The notes below the pieces were generated by a model. It was not told the DNA's origin, did no database searches, and saw only the letters and a program-made list of their open reading frames with translations. A stretch of DNA of 5,778 nucleotides from Alphaproteobacteria bacterium (GTDB lineage: Bacteria; Pseudomonadota; Alphaproteobacteria; Rhodobacterales; Rhodobacteraceae): contig JAUIBJ010000260.1 in NCBI GenBank assembly GCA_030428025.1, positions 1 through 5,778 on the forward strand, written 5' to 3'. Both the position numbers and the translations under genes were made by a program. How positions within the stretch are numbered: position 1 is the first letter of the stretch; each line of letters opens with the position of its first letter. Of this stretch, positions 1 through 5,444 are shown in pieces.

Positions 1-753
1 GAAATCGACGCCGAGCGCCGCCCAGCGGGCGCCGAAATCGGGCTTCCATTGCAGCTTAACGTTGCCGCCGGTGACCGGCAGGGTCCATTCGCGGCCGTCC
101 TCGTCGTCGAATGTGACGGTGCCGTCGGCGGCGTTCACCTCCTTCATCGGCACATAGAGCACCCGGCCGGTTTCGGGATGCATCGGCAGGAAGATGGAAT
201 AGGTCTGCTGGCGCTCTTCCCGCAGGCTCTTGAGCATCACCTTCATGATGTCGTCATAGCGCTCGGCGGCGCGGCGCAGGACCGTGTCGAACTGGCCGGA
301 GGCATAGAACTCGGTGGCCGAGATGAACTCGTACTCGAAGCCGAACGTGTCGAGGAAACGGCGCAGCATGGCGTTGTTGTGATGGCCGAAGCTCTCATGT
401 GTGCCGAACGGGTCGGGCACCGAGGTGAGCGGCTTCTGAAGATGCTCCTGCAACATCTCGCGATTGGGCACGTTGCCGGGCACCTTGCGCATCCCGTCGA
501 GATCGTCGGAAAAGCAGACGAGCCGTGTAGGAATGTCCGAGATCACCTCGAAGGCGCGGCGGATCATCGTGGTGCGCAGCACCTCGCCGAAGGTGCCGAT
601 ATGCGGCAGACCGCTGGGACCGTAGCCGGTTTCGAACAGCACATGCCCCTTTTCGGGCGGTGCTTTTTCGTAGCGTTTGAGAATGCGGCGCGCTTCTTCG
701 AAAGGCCAGGCCTTGGAGGTCATCGCAGCGTCGCGCAGCACTTGGTCGGTCAT
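1..753 (-). CDS. lysS: Class I lysyl-tRNA synthetase, N-terminal part (runs off left edge)
   Basis: Charges tRNA-Lys with lysine in the cytoplasm. The reverse strand gives 251 codons with no stop, beginning MTDQVLRDAAMTSKAWPFEE. The class I HIGH-type signature is seen as GPSGLPHIGTFGE (about residues 45-57), followed by RLVCFSDDLDGMRKVPGN (about 77-94) and, at the edge, KLQWKPDFGARWAALGVDF, all typical of the archaeal-type class I LysRS also found in alphaproteobacteria and spirochetes (sometimes named lysK). The KMSKS loop and C-terminal anticodon-binding helices lie outside the window; the family is usually a little over 500 residues, so about half is present. I chose the ATG at 753 because it lies about 24 bases after the predicted transcription start. 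The Shine-Dalgarno is weak (GGGACCGG region), and an ATG ten codons further in is an alternative. It is transcribed divergently from the terB-like gene. Confidence 0.93.
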   Translation of the reverse strand, partial: MTDQVLRDAAMTSKAWPFEEARRILKRYEKAPPEKGHVLFETGYGPSGLPHIGTFGEVLRTTMIRRAFEVISDIPTRLVCFSDDLDGMRKVPGNVPNREMLQEHLQKPLTSVPDPFGTHESFGHHNNAMLRRFLDTFGFEYEFISATEFYASGQFDTVLRRAAERYDDIMKVMLKSLREERQQTYSIFLPMHPETGRVLYVPMKEVNAADGTVTFDDEDGREWTLPVTGGNVKLQWKPDFGARWAALGVDF

Positions 754-783
754 CTGTCCGGTCCCGGTTCTGAAATCGTCTGC

Positions 784-812
784 CTTGTAGGCGCAGCCCG
801 GGGCCGGGTCAA
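784..812 (-). promoter_or_regulatory. Predicted sigma70-type promoter of the lysyl-tRNA synthetase gene
   Basis: Read on the minus strand, TTGACC (807-812, five of six matches to TTGACA) is followed by a 17-base spacer and TACAAG (784-789, four of six to TATAAT). Transcription would start near 777, giving a leader of roughly 24 bases before the ATG at 753. Spacing and position both fit a housekeeping promoter; no operator is evident. Confidence 0.6.
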
Positions 813-861
813 CGGCAAGCGCCGCTCGGGCCGCGGGTTGATGCCCCACGACCTGGCATAG

Positions 862-875
862 CCGCCGGCCGGCGG
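862..875. repeat. 14-bp perfect GC palindrome in the divergent spacer
   Basis: CCGCCGGCCGGCGG equals its own reverse complement. It lies between the leftward promoter (784-812) and the rightward promoter candidate (903-931). It could be an operator for a dimeric regulator, but in GC-rich DNA such palindromes also arise by chance, and no function is assigned. Confidence 0.4.
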
Positions 876-902
876 AAGGCCACGAGACCGGTTCAGGCGG
901 GC

Positions 903-931
903 TTGCCGCAGCCCGGGGCAGATCATATGCT
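903..931 (+). promoter_or_regulatory. Candidate promoter for the terB-like/L,D-transpeptidase pair
   Basis: TTGCCG (903-908, four of six to the -35 consensus) is followed by a 17-base spacer and TATGCT (926-931, four of six to the -10 consensus). Start of transcription would be near 938, about 27 bases before the ATG at 965. The spacing is ideal but both boxes are only moderate matches. Confidence 0.35.
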
Positions 932-964
932 GCAGCGCAACACGACCTCCCGAAAGGACCCGCG

Positions 965-1390
965 ATGCAAGACCAGCTTCCCCACCCCCTCTCTCCGCAG
1001 GACTGCCTTGTCGCGGTGATGATCGCGGTCTCGGCTTCGGACGAGGATATCCGCACCGCCGAACTTGTCACGATCGAAAGCCTGGTGAACAACCTGCCGA
1101 TCTTCGCCACCTACGATCTCGACCGGATGCGGATCATGTCGCAACTGGTTTTCGATCTGTTCAGCGTCGAGGACGGGCTGGATGCGCTTTTCGGTCTGGT
1201 GCGCGACAACCTGCCCGAGCGGCTCTTCGAGACCGCCTATGCGCTGGCCTGCGACGTGGCCGCCGCCGATGGCGCCCTTACGGAAGGCGAGTTGCGCCTG
1301 CTGGAGGAAATCCGGTTCGAGCTCAGCATCGACCGGCTGCACGCGGCGGCCATCGAACGCGGAGCGCGGGCGCGGCACATGACGGCGTAA
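965..1390 (+). CDS. TerB-like (tellurite resistance TerB family) helical protein
   Basis: A 141-residue, probably all-helical, acidic cytoplasmic protein without signal peptide or membrane segment. It shows the TerB/DjlA-N pattern: a helix ending in ASDEDIRTAELVTIESL (about 24-40) and a second, better conserved copy, ACDVAAADGALTEGELRLLE (about 95-114), with the acidic loop D102-G103 and E107/E109 that in TerB proteins is associated with metal binding. The two halves look like diverged copies of one unit. The biochemical role of stand-alone TerB proteins is not settled, and the tellurite name does not imply resistance here, since no other ter genes are present. The start is supported by GAAAGGA at 952-958, 6 bases before the ATG. 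Its TAA shares one base with the ATG of the next gene (TAATG at 1388-1392), so the two are probably translationally coupled. Confidence 0.85.
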   Translation: MQDQLPHPLSPQDCLVAVMIAVSASDEDIRTAELVTIESLVNNLPIFATYDLDRMRIMSQLVFDLFSVEDGLDALFGLVRDNLPERLFETAYALACDVAAADGALTEGELRLLEEIRFELSIDRLHAAAIERGARARHMTA

Positions 1391-1803
1391 TGCGACTTCT
1401 GCTGATCGTGGCAATGGCGCTGATGCCACTACCAGCGGTGTCGGCGGAGCTTCTTGCGCGGATCGACCTGTCGGATCAGGACATGACCGTCTTTCTCGAC
1501 GGCAAGGCCCGCTATCGCTGGCCGGTCTCGACGGCCCGGCAGGGGAAGGTCACACCACGCGGCCTGTTCTATGTGCAATCCATGAAACGGATGCACTACT
1601 CGACGCTCTACAACAACGCGCCGATGCCCTGGTCGCTGTTCTTTTCAGGCAATTACGCCATTCATGGCACCGATCAGGTCGAACGGCTGGGCCGGCCGGC
1701 CTCGGCCGGCTGCATTCGCCTGCATCCGGAAAATGCCAAGACCCTCTATGGGCTGGTTCTGGAGCATGGGCGTGACCATACGCTGATCGAAATCGTGGAT
1801 TGA
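1390..1803 (+). CDS. Secreted L,D-transpeptidase (YkuD domain)
   Basis: A 137-residue exported protein. Residues 1-19 form a signal peptide: MR, a hydrophobic core, then a likely signal peptidase I site after AVSA. The mature part is essentially one YkuD (ErfK/YbiS/YcfS/YnhG) domain with TPRGLFYVQSM (55-65), the conserved IHGT (H92) and the active-site segment RPASAGCIRLHPENA (102-116), whose Cys108 would be the acyl-accepting nucleophile. Such enzymes form 3-3 cross-links in peptidoglycan or attach proteins to it in the periplasm; in several alphaproteobacteria they join outer-membrane beta-barrels to peptidoglycan. The position usually occupied by His in the SHGC motif is Ala here. There is no LysM or peptidoglycan-binding module. 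The ATG overlaps the stop of the terB-like gene by one base and has no clear Shine-Dalgarno, so it probably depends on coupling. Confidence 0.9.
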   Translation: MRLLLIVAMALMPLPAVSAELLARIDLSDQDMTVFLDGKARYRWPVSTARQGKVTPRGLFYVQSMKRMHYSTLYNNAPMPWSLFFSGNYAIHGTDQVERLGRPASAGCIRLHPENAKTLYGLVLEHGRDHTLIEIVD

Positions 1804-1812
1804 AAACAAACC

Positions 1813-1827
1813 GCGCCGGGCCGGCGC
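1813..1827 (+). other. Short GC-rich hairpin after the L,D-transpeptidase gene
   Basis: GCGCCG pairs with CGGCGC around a 3-base loop, ten bases after the stop codon. No run of T follows, so it is not a classical intrinsic terminator; it may act as a transcript 3' end stabiliser or be incidental. Confidence 0.25.
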
Positions 1828-1887
1828 CTGGACGAGATTCGCCGTTTCCTTCCCGGCGGAATTCGCGTTTAAATGCGCCCGAGAGAT

Positions 1888-1895
1888 AAGGGGAG
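1888..1895 (+). promoter_or_regulatory. Ribosome binding site that decides the RAM-domain start
   Basis: AAGGGGAG lies 7 bases before the ATG at 1903. It selects that ATG over the in-frame ATG at 1873, which has no purine-rich site and would add ten unconserved charged residues. Confidence 0.7.
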
Positions 1896-1902
1896 AGAGC
1901 AT

Positions 1903-2139
1903 ATGCGCTGCGTCTTCGTGAACATCCGCTGCAAGCCCGGCACCTCCTATCGCGTGGCAGAGGAGATCGCCCTACGCGAGATACATTCCGAGCTTTATTC
2001 CACGTCCGGTCCATTCGACCTGCTGCTGAAACTCTATATCCCCGAAGGTGACGATGTGGGCCATTTCATCAATGAACACCTGCTCGACATCGAGGGGATC
2101 GAACGGACCGAGACGACGCTGACCTTCAAGGCGTTCTGA
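1903..2139 (+). CDS. Stand-alone Lrp/AsnC ligand-binding (RAM) domain protein
   Basis: A 78-residue protein corresponding to the C-terminal ligand-binding half of Lrp/AsnC regulators, without the helix-turn-helix. The order fits a beta-alpha-beta-beta-alpha-beta ferredoxin-like fold: strand MRCVFVNIRC (1-10), helix about 14-28, strand near ELYSTSG (30-36), strand FDLLLKLYI (38-46), helix DDVGHFINEHLLDI (50-63) and strand TETTLTFKAF (69-78). The turn SGPFDLLL (35-42) matches the family's G-x-x-D effector-pocket region. In known members such domains form dimers and higher rings and bind small effectors, often amino acids; stand-alone versions may modulate full-length Lrp proteins. The effector and partner cannot be read from the sequence. 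A weak promoter candidate (TTTAAA at 1868-1873) lies upstream; the 99-base gap suggests a transcript separate from the L,D-transpeptidase. Confidence 0.85.
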   Translation: MRCVFVNIRCKPGTSYRVAEEIALREIHSELYSTSGPFDLLLKLYIPEGDDVGHFINEHLLDIEGIERTETTLTFKAF

Positions 2140-2158
2140 ACCGGCCACACCCCCCGTT

Positions 2159-2207
2159 TTTCAAGGCTTTTCGCAGCCTGGAAAGGGTCAGGACTCTTTC
2201 CTGACCC
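2159..2207 (+). terminator. Two abutting hairpins, possible terminator or attenuator
   Basis: First hairpin: TTTCAAGGC (2159-2167) pairs with GCCTGGAAA (2176-2184), with one A/G mismatch and an 8-base loop. Second hairpin: GGGTCAGGA (2185-2193) pairs perfectly with TCCTGACCC (2199-2207) around the loop CTCTT. They follow each other with no gap, 19 bases after the RAM-domain stop codon and 80 bases before the next gene. No T tract follows the second stem, so rho-independent termination is uncertain; the placement at a gene-block boundary favours termination, 3' end protection or attenuation of the downstream operon. Confidence 0.4.
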
Positions 2208-2287
2208 CACGGCACATGCTAAGGTCGCGGCCAATTGATAAAATCGGGCAGATAATCGGCATGACGGCGAAAGACAGGCGCGACGAA

Positions 2288-3697
2288 ATGTCGGTCCTTG
2301 TGGTGGACCTCGACGGCACGCTGATCCGCTCCGACAGTCTGTATGAAAGTTTCTGGGCCGGCATGGCCGACAACTGGCGTACCTTTTTCGCCGCCCTCGG
2401 CGGACTGAGCGAGGGGAAGGCTGCGCTGAAGCGGCGGCTGGCCGGGATGGGCCGGTTCGACGCCCAGAACCTGCCCTATAACGAGGTTGTGCTCGACTAC
2501 ATCCGCAAATGGCGCAAGGCCGGCGGCCGAGCGGTGCTGGTGACCGCGGCCGACGAGGGGTTGGCGCAGAAAGTGGCCGCGCATCTGGACCTTTTCGACG
2601 AAGCCCACGGGTCTGACGGCGTCACCAATCTCAAGGGCGCGCGCAAGGCACAGTTTCTGGAAGAGCGATTTGGCGCCGTGGGCTATGCCTATATCGGCGA
2701 CTGTGCGGCCGATCTGGCGGTATGGAAGGGGGCGTCGAAATGCATCACCGTCGATGCTCCGCAAAGCCTGCGCCGGCAGGTCGCCGCCTTGGGGCATGAA
2801 AGCGAGGATCTGGCGACCGGCACCAAGACCGCCTACATGAAGGCGCTGCGCCCGCATCAGTGGCTCAAGAACGTGCTGGTCTTCGTGCCGGTCTTTGCCG
2901 CGCAATCCTTCGGGGCGATGACGATGCTGCAGGCCTGCCTTGCCTTCGTGGCCTTCAGCCTGGTGAGTTCCAGCGGCTATGTGCTCAACGACCTGATGGA
3001 CCTGCGGGCCGACCGAGCCCACCCGCGCAAGTCGCGTCGGCCGCTGGCCTCGGGGCGACTGCCGATCGCGCATGGCACGCTGATGGTGCCCTTGCTGCTT
3101 TTGGGCGGGCTGGGAGTGGCGGCACTTTCGGGGATACAGCTTTTCGGGGTCATCCTGGGATACTTCGTTCTGACCACGATCTATTCCACCTTCCTCAAGC
3201 GCCGCGCGGTGGCCGATATCGGAACGCTGGCAGGGCTTTACACCCTGCGCATCATCGCCGGCGGCGTGGCCACGGGGCTGGGCCTGTCGGTGTGGCTTCT
3301 GGCCTTCTCGATGTTCTTCTTCTTCTCGTTGGCGGCGGTCAAGCGGCAGGCGGAACTGGTGGACCTCGTCAAGCGCGGCGTCACCACCGCCAAGCGGCGC
3401 GGCTATCACGTGGACGATCTGCCTCTGGTCACACAGATGACCACCGCCTCGGGCTATATCTCCGTGCTGGTCTTGGCGCTGTATCTCAATTCTCCGGCGG
3501 TGCAGGAGCTTTACACCACCCCCTGGCTGCTTTGGGGCATCTGCCTGGTGTTGATGTACTGGATCAGCCGCATCGCGCTGGTCACCCATCGCGGCCAGAT
3601 GGAGGACGACCCGATCGTCTATTCCGTGCAGGATCCGGTCAGCCTCGTCTGCATCCTTGTGGTGGCGGCCTGTGCCGTCGGGGCTTCGGTCTTGTGA
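2288..3697 (+). CDS. HAD phosphatase-UbiA prenyltransferase fusion (polyprenyl-phosphate phosphoribosyltransferase-like)
   Basis: A 469-residue two-domain protein. The N-terminal cytoplasmic HAD domain (about 1-180) has all four motifs: DLDGT (7-11, nucleophile D7 and acid D9), T86, a Lys around 116-120 and GDCAAD (137-142). The C-terminal UbiA-type membrane domain (about 183-469) has roughly eight hydrophobic segments, the Mg-diphosphate motif NDLMDLRAD (234-242) followed by HPRKSRRPLASG, and YSTFLKRRAVADIG (299-312) ahead of LRIIAGG. These resemble mycobacterial Rv3806c, which transfers 5-phosphoribose from PRPP to decaprenyl phosphate. With dprE1- and dprE2-like genes downstream, the prenyltransferase role is well supported by context. 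The HAD domain may remove the 5-phosphate (inference). In-frame ATGs at 2216 and 2261 are alternatives; 2288 was chosen for AGG at 2276-2278, a modest site. The stop overlaps the next GTG by 4 bases. Confidence 0.92.
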   Translation: MSVLVVDLDGTLIRSDSLYESFWAGMADNWRTFFAALGGLSEGKAALKRRLAGMGRFDAQNLPYNEVVLDYIRKWRKAGGRAVLVTAADEGLAQKVAAHLDLFDEAHGSDGVTNLKGARKAQFLEERFGAVGYAYIGDCAADLAVWKGASKCITVDAPQSLRRQVAALGHESEDLATGTKTAYMKALRPHQWLKNVLVFVPVFAAQSFGAMTMLQACLAFVAFSLVSSSGYVLNDLMDLRADRAHPRKSRRPLASGRLPIAHGTLMVPLLLLGGLGVAALSGIQLFGVILGYFVLTTIYSTFLKRRAVADIGTLAGLYTLRIIAGGVATGLGLSVWLLAFSMFFFFSLAAVKRQAELVDLVKRGVTTAKRRGYHVDDLPLVTQMTTASGYISVLVLALYLNSPAVQELYTTPWLLWGICLVLMYWISRIALVTHRGQMEDDPIVYSVQDPVSLVCILVVAACAVGASVL

Positions 3698-4125
3698 GCC
3701 GCGGCACGCTCATCCTTCGCTATTCCACCTTCGCCGTGGTGGCCGTGTTGGTAAACCTCGCCACCCAGCGGGCGGTGCTTGCCCTGCCCTGGGGAAGCGA
3801 AGGCACCGCGCTGGCCCTTGCAATCGCAGCGGGCACGCTGACGGGGCTGGTGGTGAAATACCTGCTCGACAAGCGCTGGATATTCTTCGACATGGAAGGC
3901 GGCCTTGCCAATCACGGCCGGAAATTCGCACTCTATACCGCCATGGGCGTGGTCACCACCTGTATCTTCTGGGGCAGCGAAACGCTTTTCTGGCTGATCT
4001 GGCGGACCGACATGATGCGCGAGGCGGGCGCGGTGCTGGGCCTGACGGTGGGCTATGTCACCAAGTACCAGCTCGACAAGCGCTTCGTCTTCGCCACAGG
4101 CGTCCGGGCCGAGGCGGCGGAATGA
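3694..4125 (+). CDS. GtrA-like small membrane protein (Rv3789-like)
   Basis: A 143-residue protein with four predicted membrane helices (about 7-30, 38-56, 79-101 and 110-126) and a short polar C-terminus, typical of GtrA/DPMS family proteins. Each helix pair ends in a similar basic motif: KYLLDKRWIF (55-64) and KYQLDKRFVF (124-133), indicating two related halves. GtrA proteins accompany polyprenyl-linked sugar pathways. The Mycobacterium homologue Rv3789, beside dprE1/dprE2, has been proposed either to translocate decaprenyl-phosphoryl-arabinose or to recruit the first arabinosyltransferase; the same uncertainty applies here. The GTG start at 3694 overlaps the upstream stop (GTGA) and the ATG of the next gene overlaps its own stop (ATGA at 4122-4125), indicating translational coupling inside one operon. 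A longer open frame continues upstream inside the prenyltransferase gene, but homology begins only after this GTG. Confidence 0.88.
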   Translation: MSRGTLILRYSTFAVVAVLVNLATQRAVLALPWGSEGTALALAIAAGTLTGLVVKYLLDKRWIFFDMEGGLANHGRKFALYTAMGVVTTCIFWGSETLFWLIWRTDMMREAGAVLGLTVGYVTKYQLDKRFVFATGVRAEAAE

Positions 4126-5444
4126 GACTGTCTGGCTGGGGTCGCTACCCGGTGGCCGACTGCAACGTCACGGCCCCGCGTGGCATGGCCGGGCTGGAAC
4201 TTGCGCGCGGCGTCGGCCCGATGATCGCCCGCGGCAACGGCCGGGCCTATGGCGACAGCGCCATGAACCGCGCCAACACGGTGGCGATGCGCCATTTCAA
4301 CCGCATGATCGCTTTCGACGACACCACTGGCCAGTTGGTGGCCGAGGCGGGCGTTCTGCTGGGCGACGTGATCGACGCCTTTCTGCCGCGCGGCTGGTTT
4401 CCCGCGGTGACGCCGGGCACCAAGTTCGTCTCGCTGGGCGGCGCGATCGCGGCGGATGTGCATGGCAAGAACCACCATCTCGACGGCGGTTTCGGCAATT
4501 TCGTCGACTGGATCGACGTGATGGGCGCGGACGGCCATGTCACCCGTGCCTCGCGGCAGAAGCATGCGGATCTGTTCGACTGGACGCTGGGCGGCATGGG
4601 CCTGACCGGAGTGATCCTGCGCGCCGCGCTGCGCCTGCGCCGGGTTGAAACGGGCTGGATCCGCCAGAGTTCGCGCGCGGCGCCGAACCTCGACGCGGCG
4701 ATGGCCGAACTCGAGGCGGCCGACGCGGCACCCTATTCCGTGGCCTGGATCGACTGTCTGGCCAAGGGCGACGCTCTGGGCCGGTCGGTGGTGATGCTGG
4801 GCGAACATGCGCCACTCGACGGCTTGCCCACGCGCTTCCGGCAGGTGCCCTTTGGCCCGCCACCGCGCAAACGGCGCAAGGTCCCGTTCAGCGCGCCGGG
4901 CTTTGCACTCAACCGCTGGTCGGTCGGTACGTTCAACGCGCTCTACTACCGCCTCGGCGCCCGAAAGAGCGGCACGGCCTATGTCCCGTGGGATACCTAT
5001 TTCTATCCGCTCGACAGCATCCTCGGCTGGAACCGCATCTATGGCCGTCGCGGCTTTCTGCAGTTCCAATGCGTGCTTCCCCAGAAAAACGCCCGCACCG
5101 GGCTGGAGGCGCTCTTGCGCACCACCGCCGACGCCGGACAGGGCTCTTTCCTCGCGGTACTCAAGAAGATGGGCCCCGAAGGCGGCTGTTTCTCCTTTCC
5201 CATGCCCGGCTATACGCTGGCGCTCGACTTTCCCCTTTCCGACAAGGTGCTCAGACTGATGGATACTCTCGACCGGATTACGCTCGATCATGGCGGGCGG
5301 TTCTACCTCGCCAAGGACGCGCGGATGACCGAAGACACCCTGCACAAGGCCGACCCGCGCACCAAGGACTTCGTCGAGATGCGGCGCACCACCGGCGCGG
5401 CACGCGCCTTTTCCTCAATGCAGTCCGAAAGGCTGGGGCTGTGA
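4122..5444 (+). CDS. dprE1: DprE1-like FAD oxidase (decaprenylphosphoryl-beta-D-ribose 2'-oxidase)
   Basis: A 440-residue flavoprotein predicted to oxidise the ribose C2 of polyprenyl-phosphoryl-ribose to the 2-keto form, the first half of the epimerisation to D-arabinose. The N-terminal FAD_binding_4 region has ARGNGRAYGDSAMN (36-49), TPGTKFVSLGGAIAADVHGKNHH (starting at 97, with H114 and K116) and LGGMGLTGVILRA (156-168). The substrate domain carries FYPLDSILGWNRIYG (294-308), FLQFQCVLP (312-320), SFPMPGYTLALDFPL (358-372) and FYLAKDAR (394-401). These match recalled M. tuberculosis DprE1 segment by segment; K398 and Q316 fall at the same distances from residue 367 as K418 and Q336 do from C387. 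Residue 367 is Ala where M. tuberculosis has C387. The length (440 against 461) is normal. GAGG at 4111-4114 is 7 bases before the ATG. Other VAO-type sugar oxidases are unlikely given this detail and the dprE2-like neighbour. Confidence 0.93.
   Translation: MRLSGWGRYPVADCNVTAPRGMAGLELARGVGPMIARGNGRAYGDSAMNRANTVAMRHFNRMIAFDDTTGQLVAEAGVLLGDVIDAFLPRGWFPAVTPGTKFVSLGGAIAADVHGKNHHLDGGFGNFVDWIDVMGADGHVTRASRQKHADLFDWTLGGMGLTGVILRAALRLRRVETGWIRQSSRAAPNLDAAMAELEAADAAPYSVAWIDCLAKGDALGRSVVMLGEHAPLDGLPTRFRQVPFGPPPRKRRKVPFSAPGFALNRWSVGTFNALYYRLGARKSGTAYVPWDTYFYPLDSILGWNRIYGRRGFLQFQCVLPQKNARTGLEALLRTTADAGQGSFLAVLKKMGPEGGCFSFPMPGYTLALDFPLSDKVLRLMDTLDRITLDHGGRFYLAKDARMTEDTLHKADPRTKDFVEMRRTTGAARAFSSMQSERLGL

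Noticed and set aside
49..861. Long open frame on the plus strand through the lysyl-tRNA synthetase region
   Set aside because: It is antisense to a clearly recognisable class I LysRS, has a composition typical of a GC-rich shadow frame, and matches no known family.
965..1390. Tellurite-resistance operon
   Set aside because: Only one TerB-like gene is present; no terA, terC, terD, terE or terZ homologue is adjacent.
1690..1711. GGCCGGCC/GGCCGGC repeats inside the L,D-transpeptidase gene
   Set aside because: Explained by codons for Gly-Arg-Pro-Ala-Ser-Ala-Gly in GC-rich coding sequence.
1873..1902. Earlier ATG for the RAM-domain protein
   Set aside because: No ribosome binding site; the added ten residues are charged and outside the domain, while the ATG at 1903 has AAGGGGAG at ideal spacing.
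2236..2256. TTGATA and GATAAT as a promoter for the arabinose-donor operon
   Set aside because: The spacing between the boxes is only about 9 bases; GATAAT alone has no convincing -35 box 16-18 bases upstream.
2219..3589. 456-codon open frame on the minus strand
   Set aside because: Lies wholly antisense to the HAD-UbiA fusion; the His/Gln/Arg/Gly-rich translation is typical of a shadow of GC-rich coding DNA.
2860..3693. Upstream extension of the GtrA-like frame inside the prenyltransferase gene
   Set aside because: Out-of-frame shadow of the UbiA domain; GtrA homology begins at the GTG at 3694.
3657..4121. Upstream extension of the DprE1-like reading frame by 155 codons
   Set aside because: The extension overlaps the GtrA-like gene completely and reads as low-complexity Arg/Gly/His; homology starts at the ATG at 4122, which has a Shine-Dalgarno site.
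4053..5345. 430-codon open frame on the minus strand
   Set aside because: Antisense to the DprE1-like gene, whose frame has unambiguous conserved motifs throughout.
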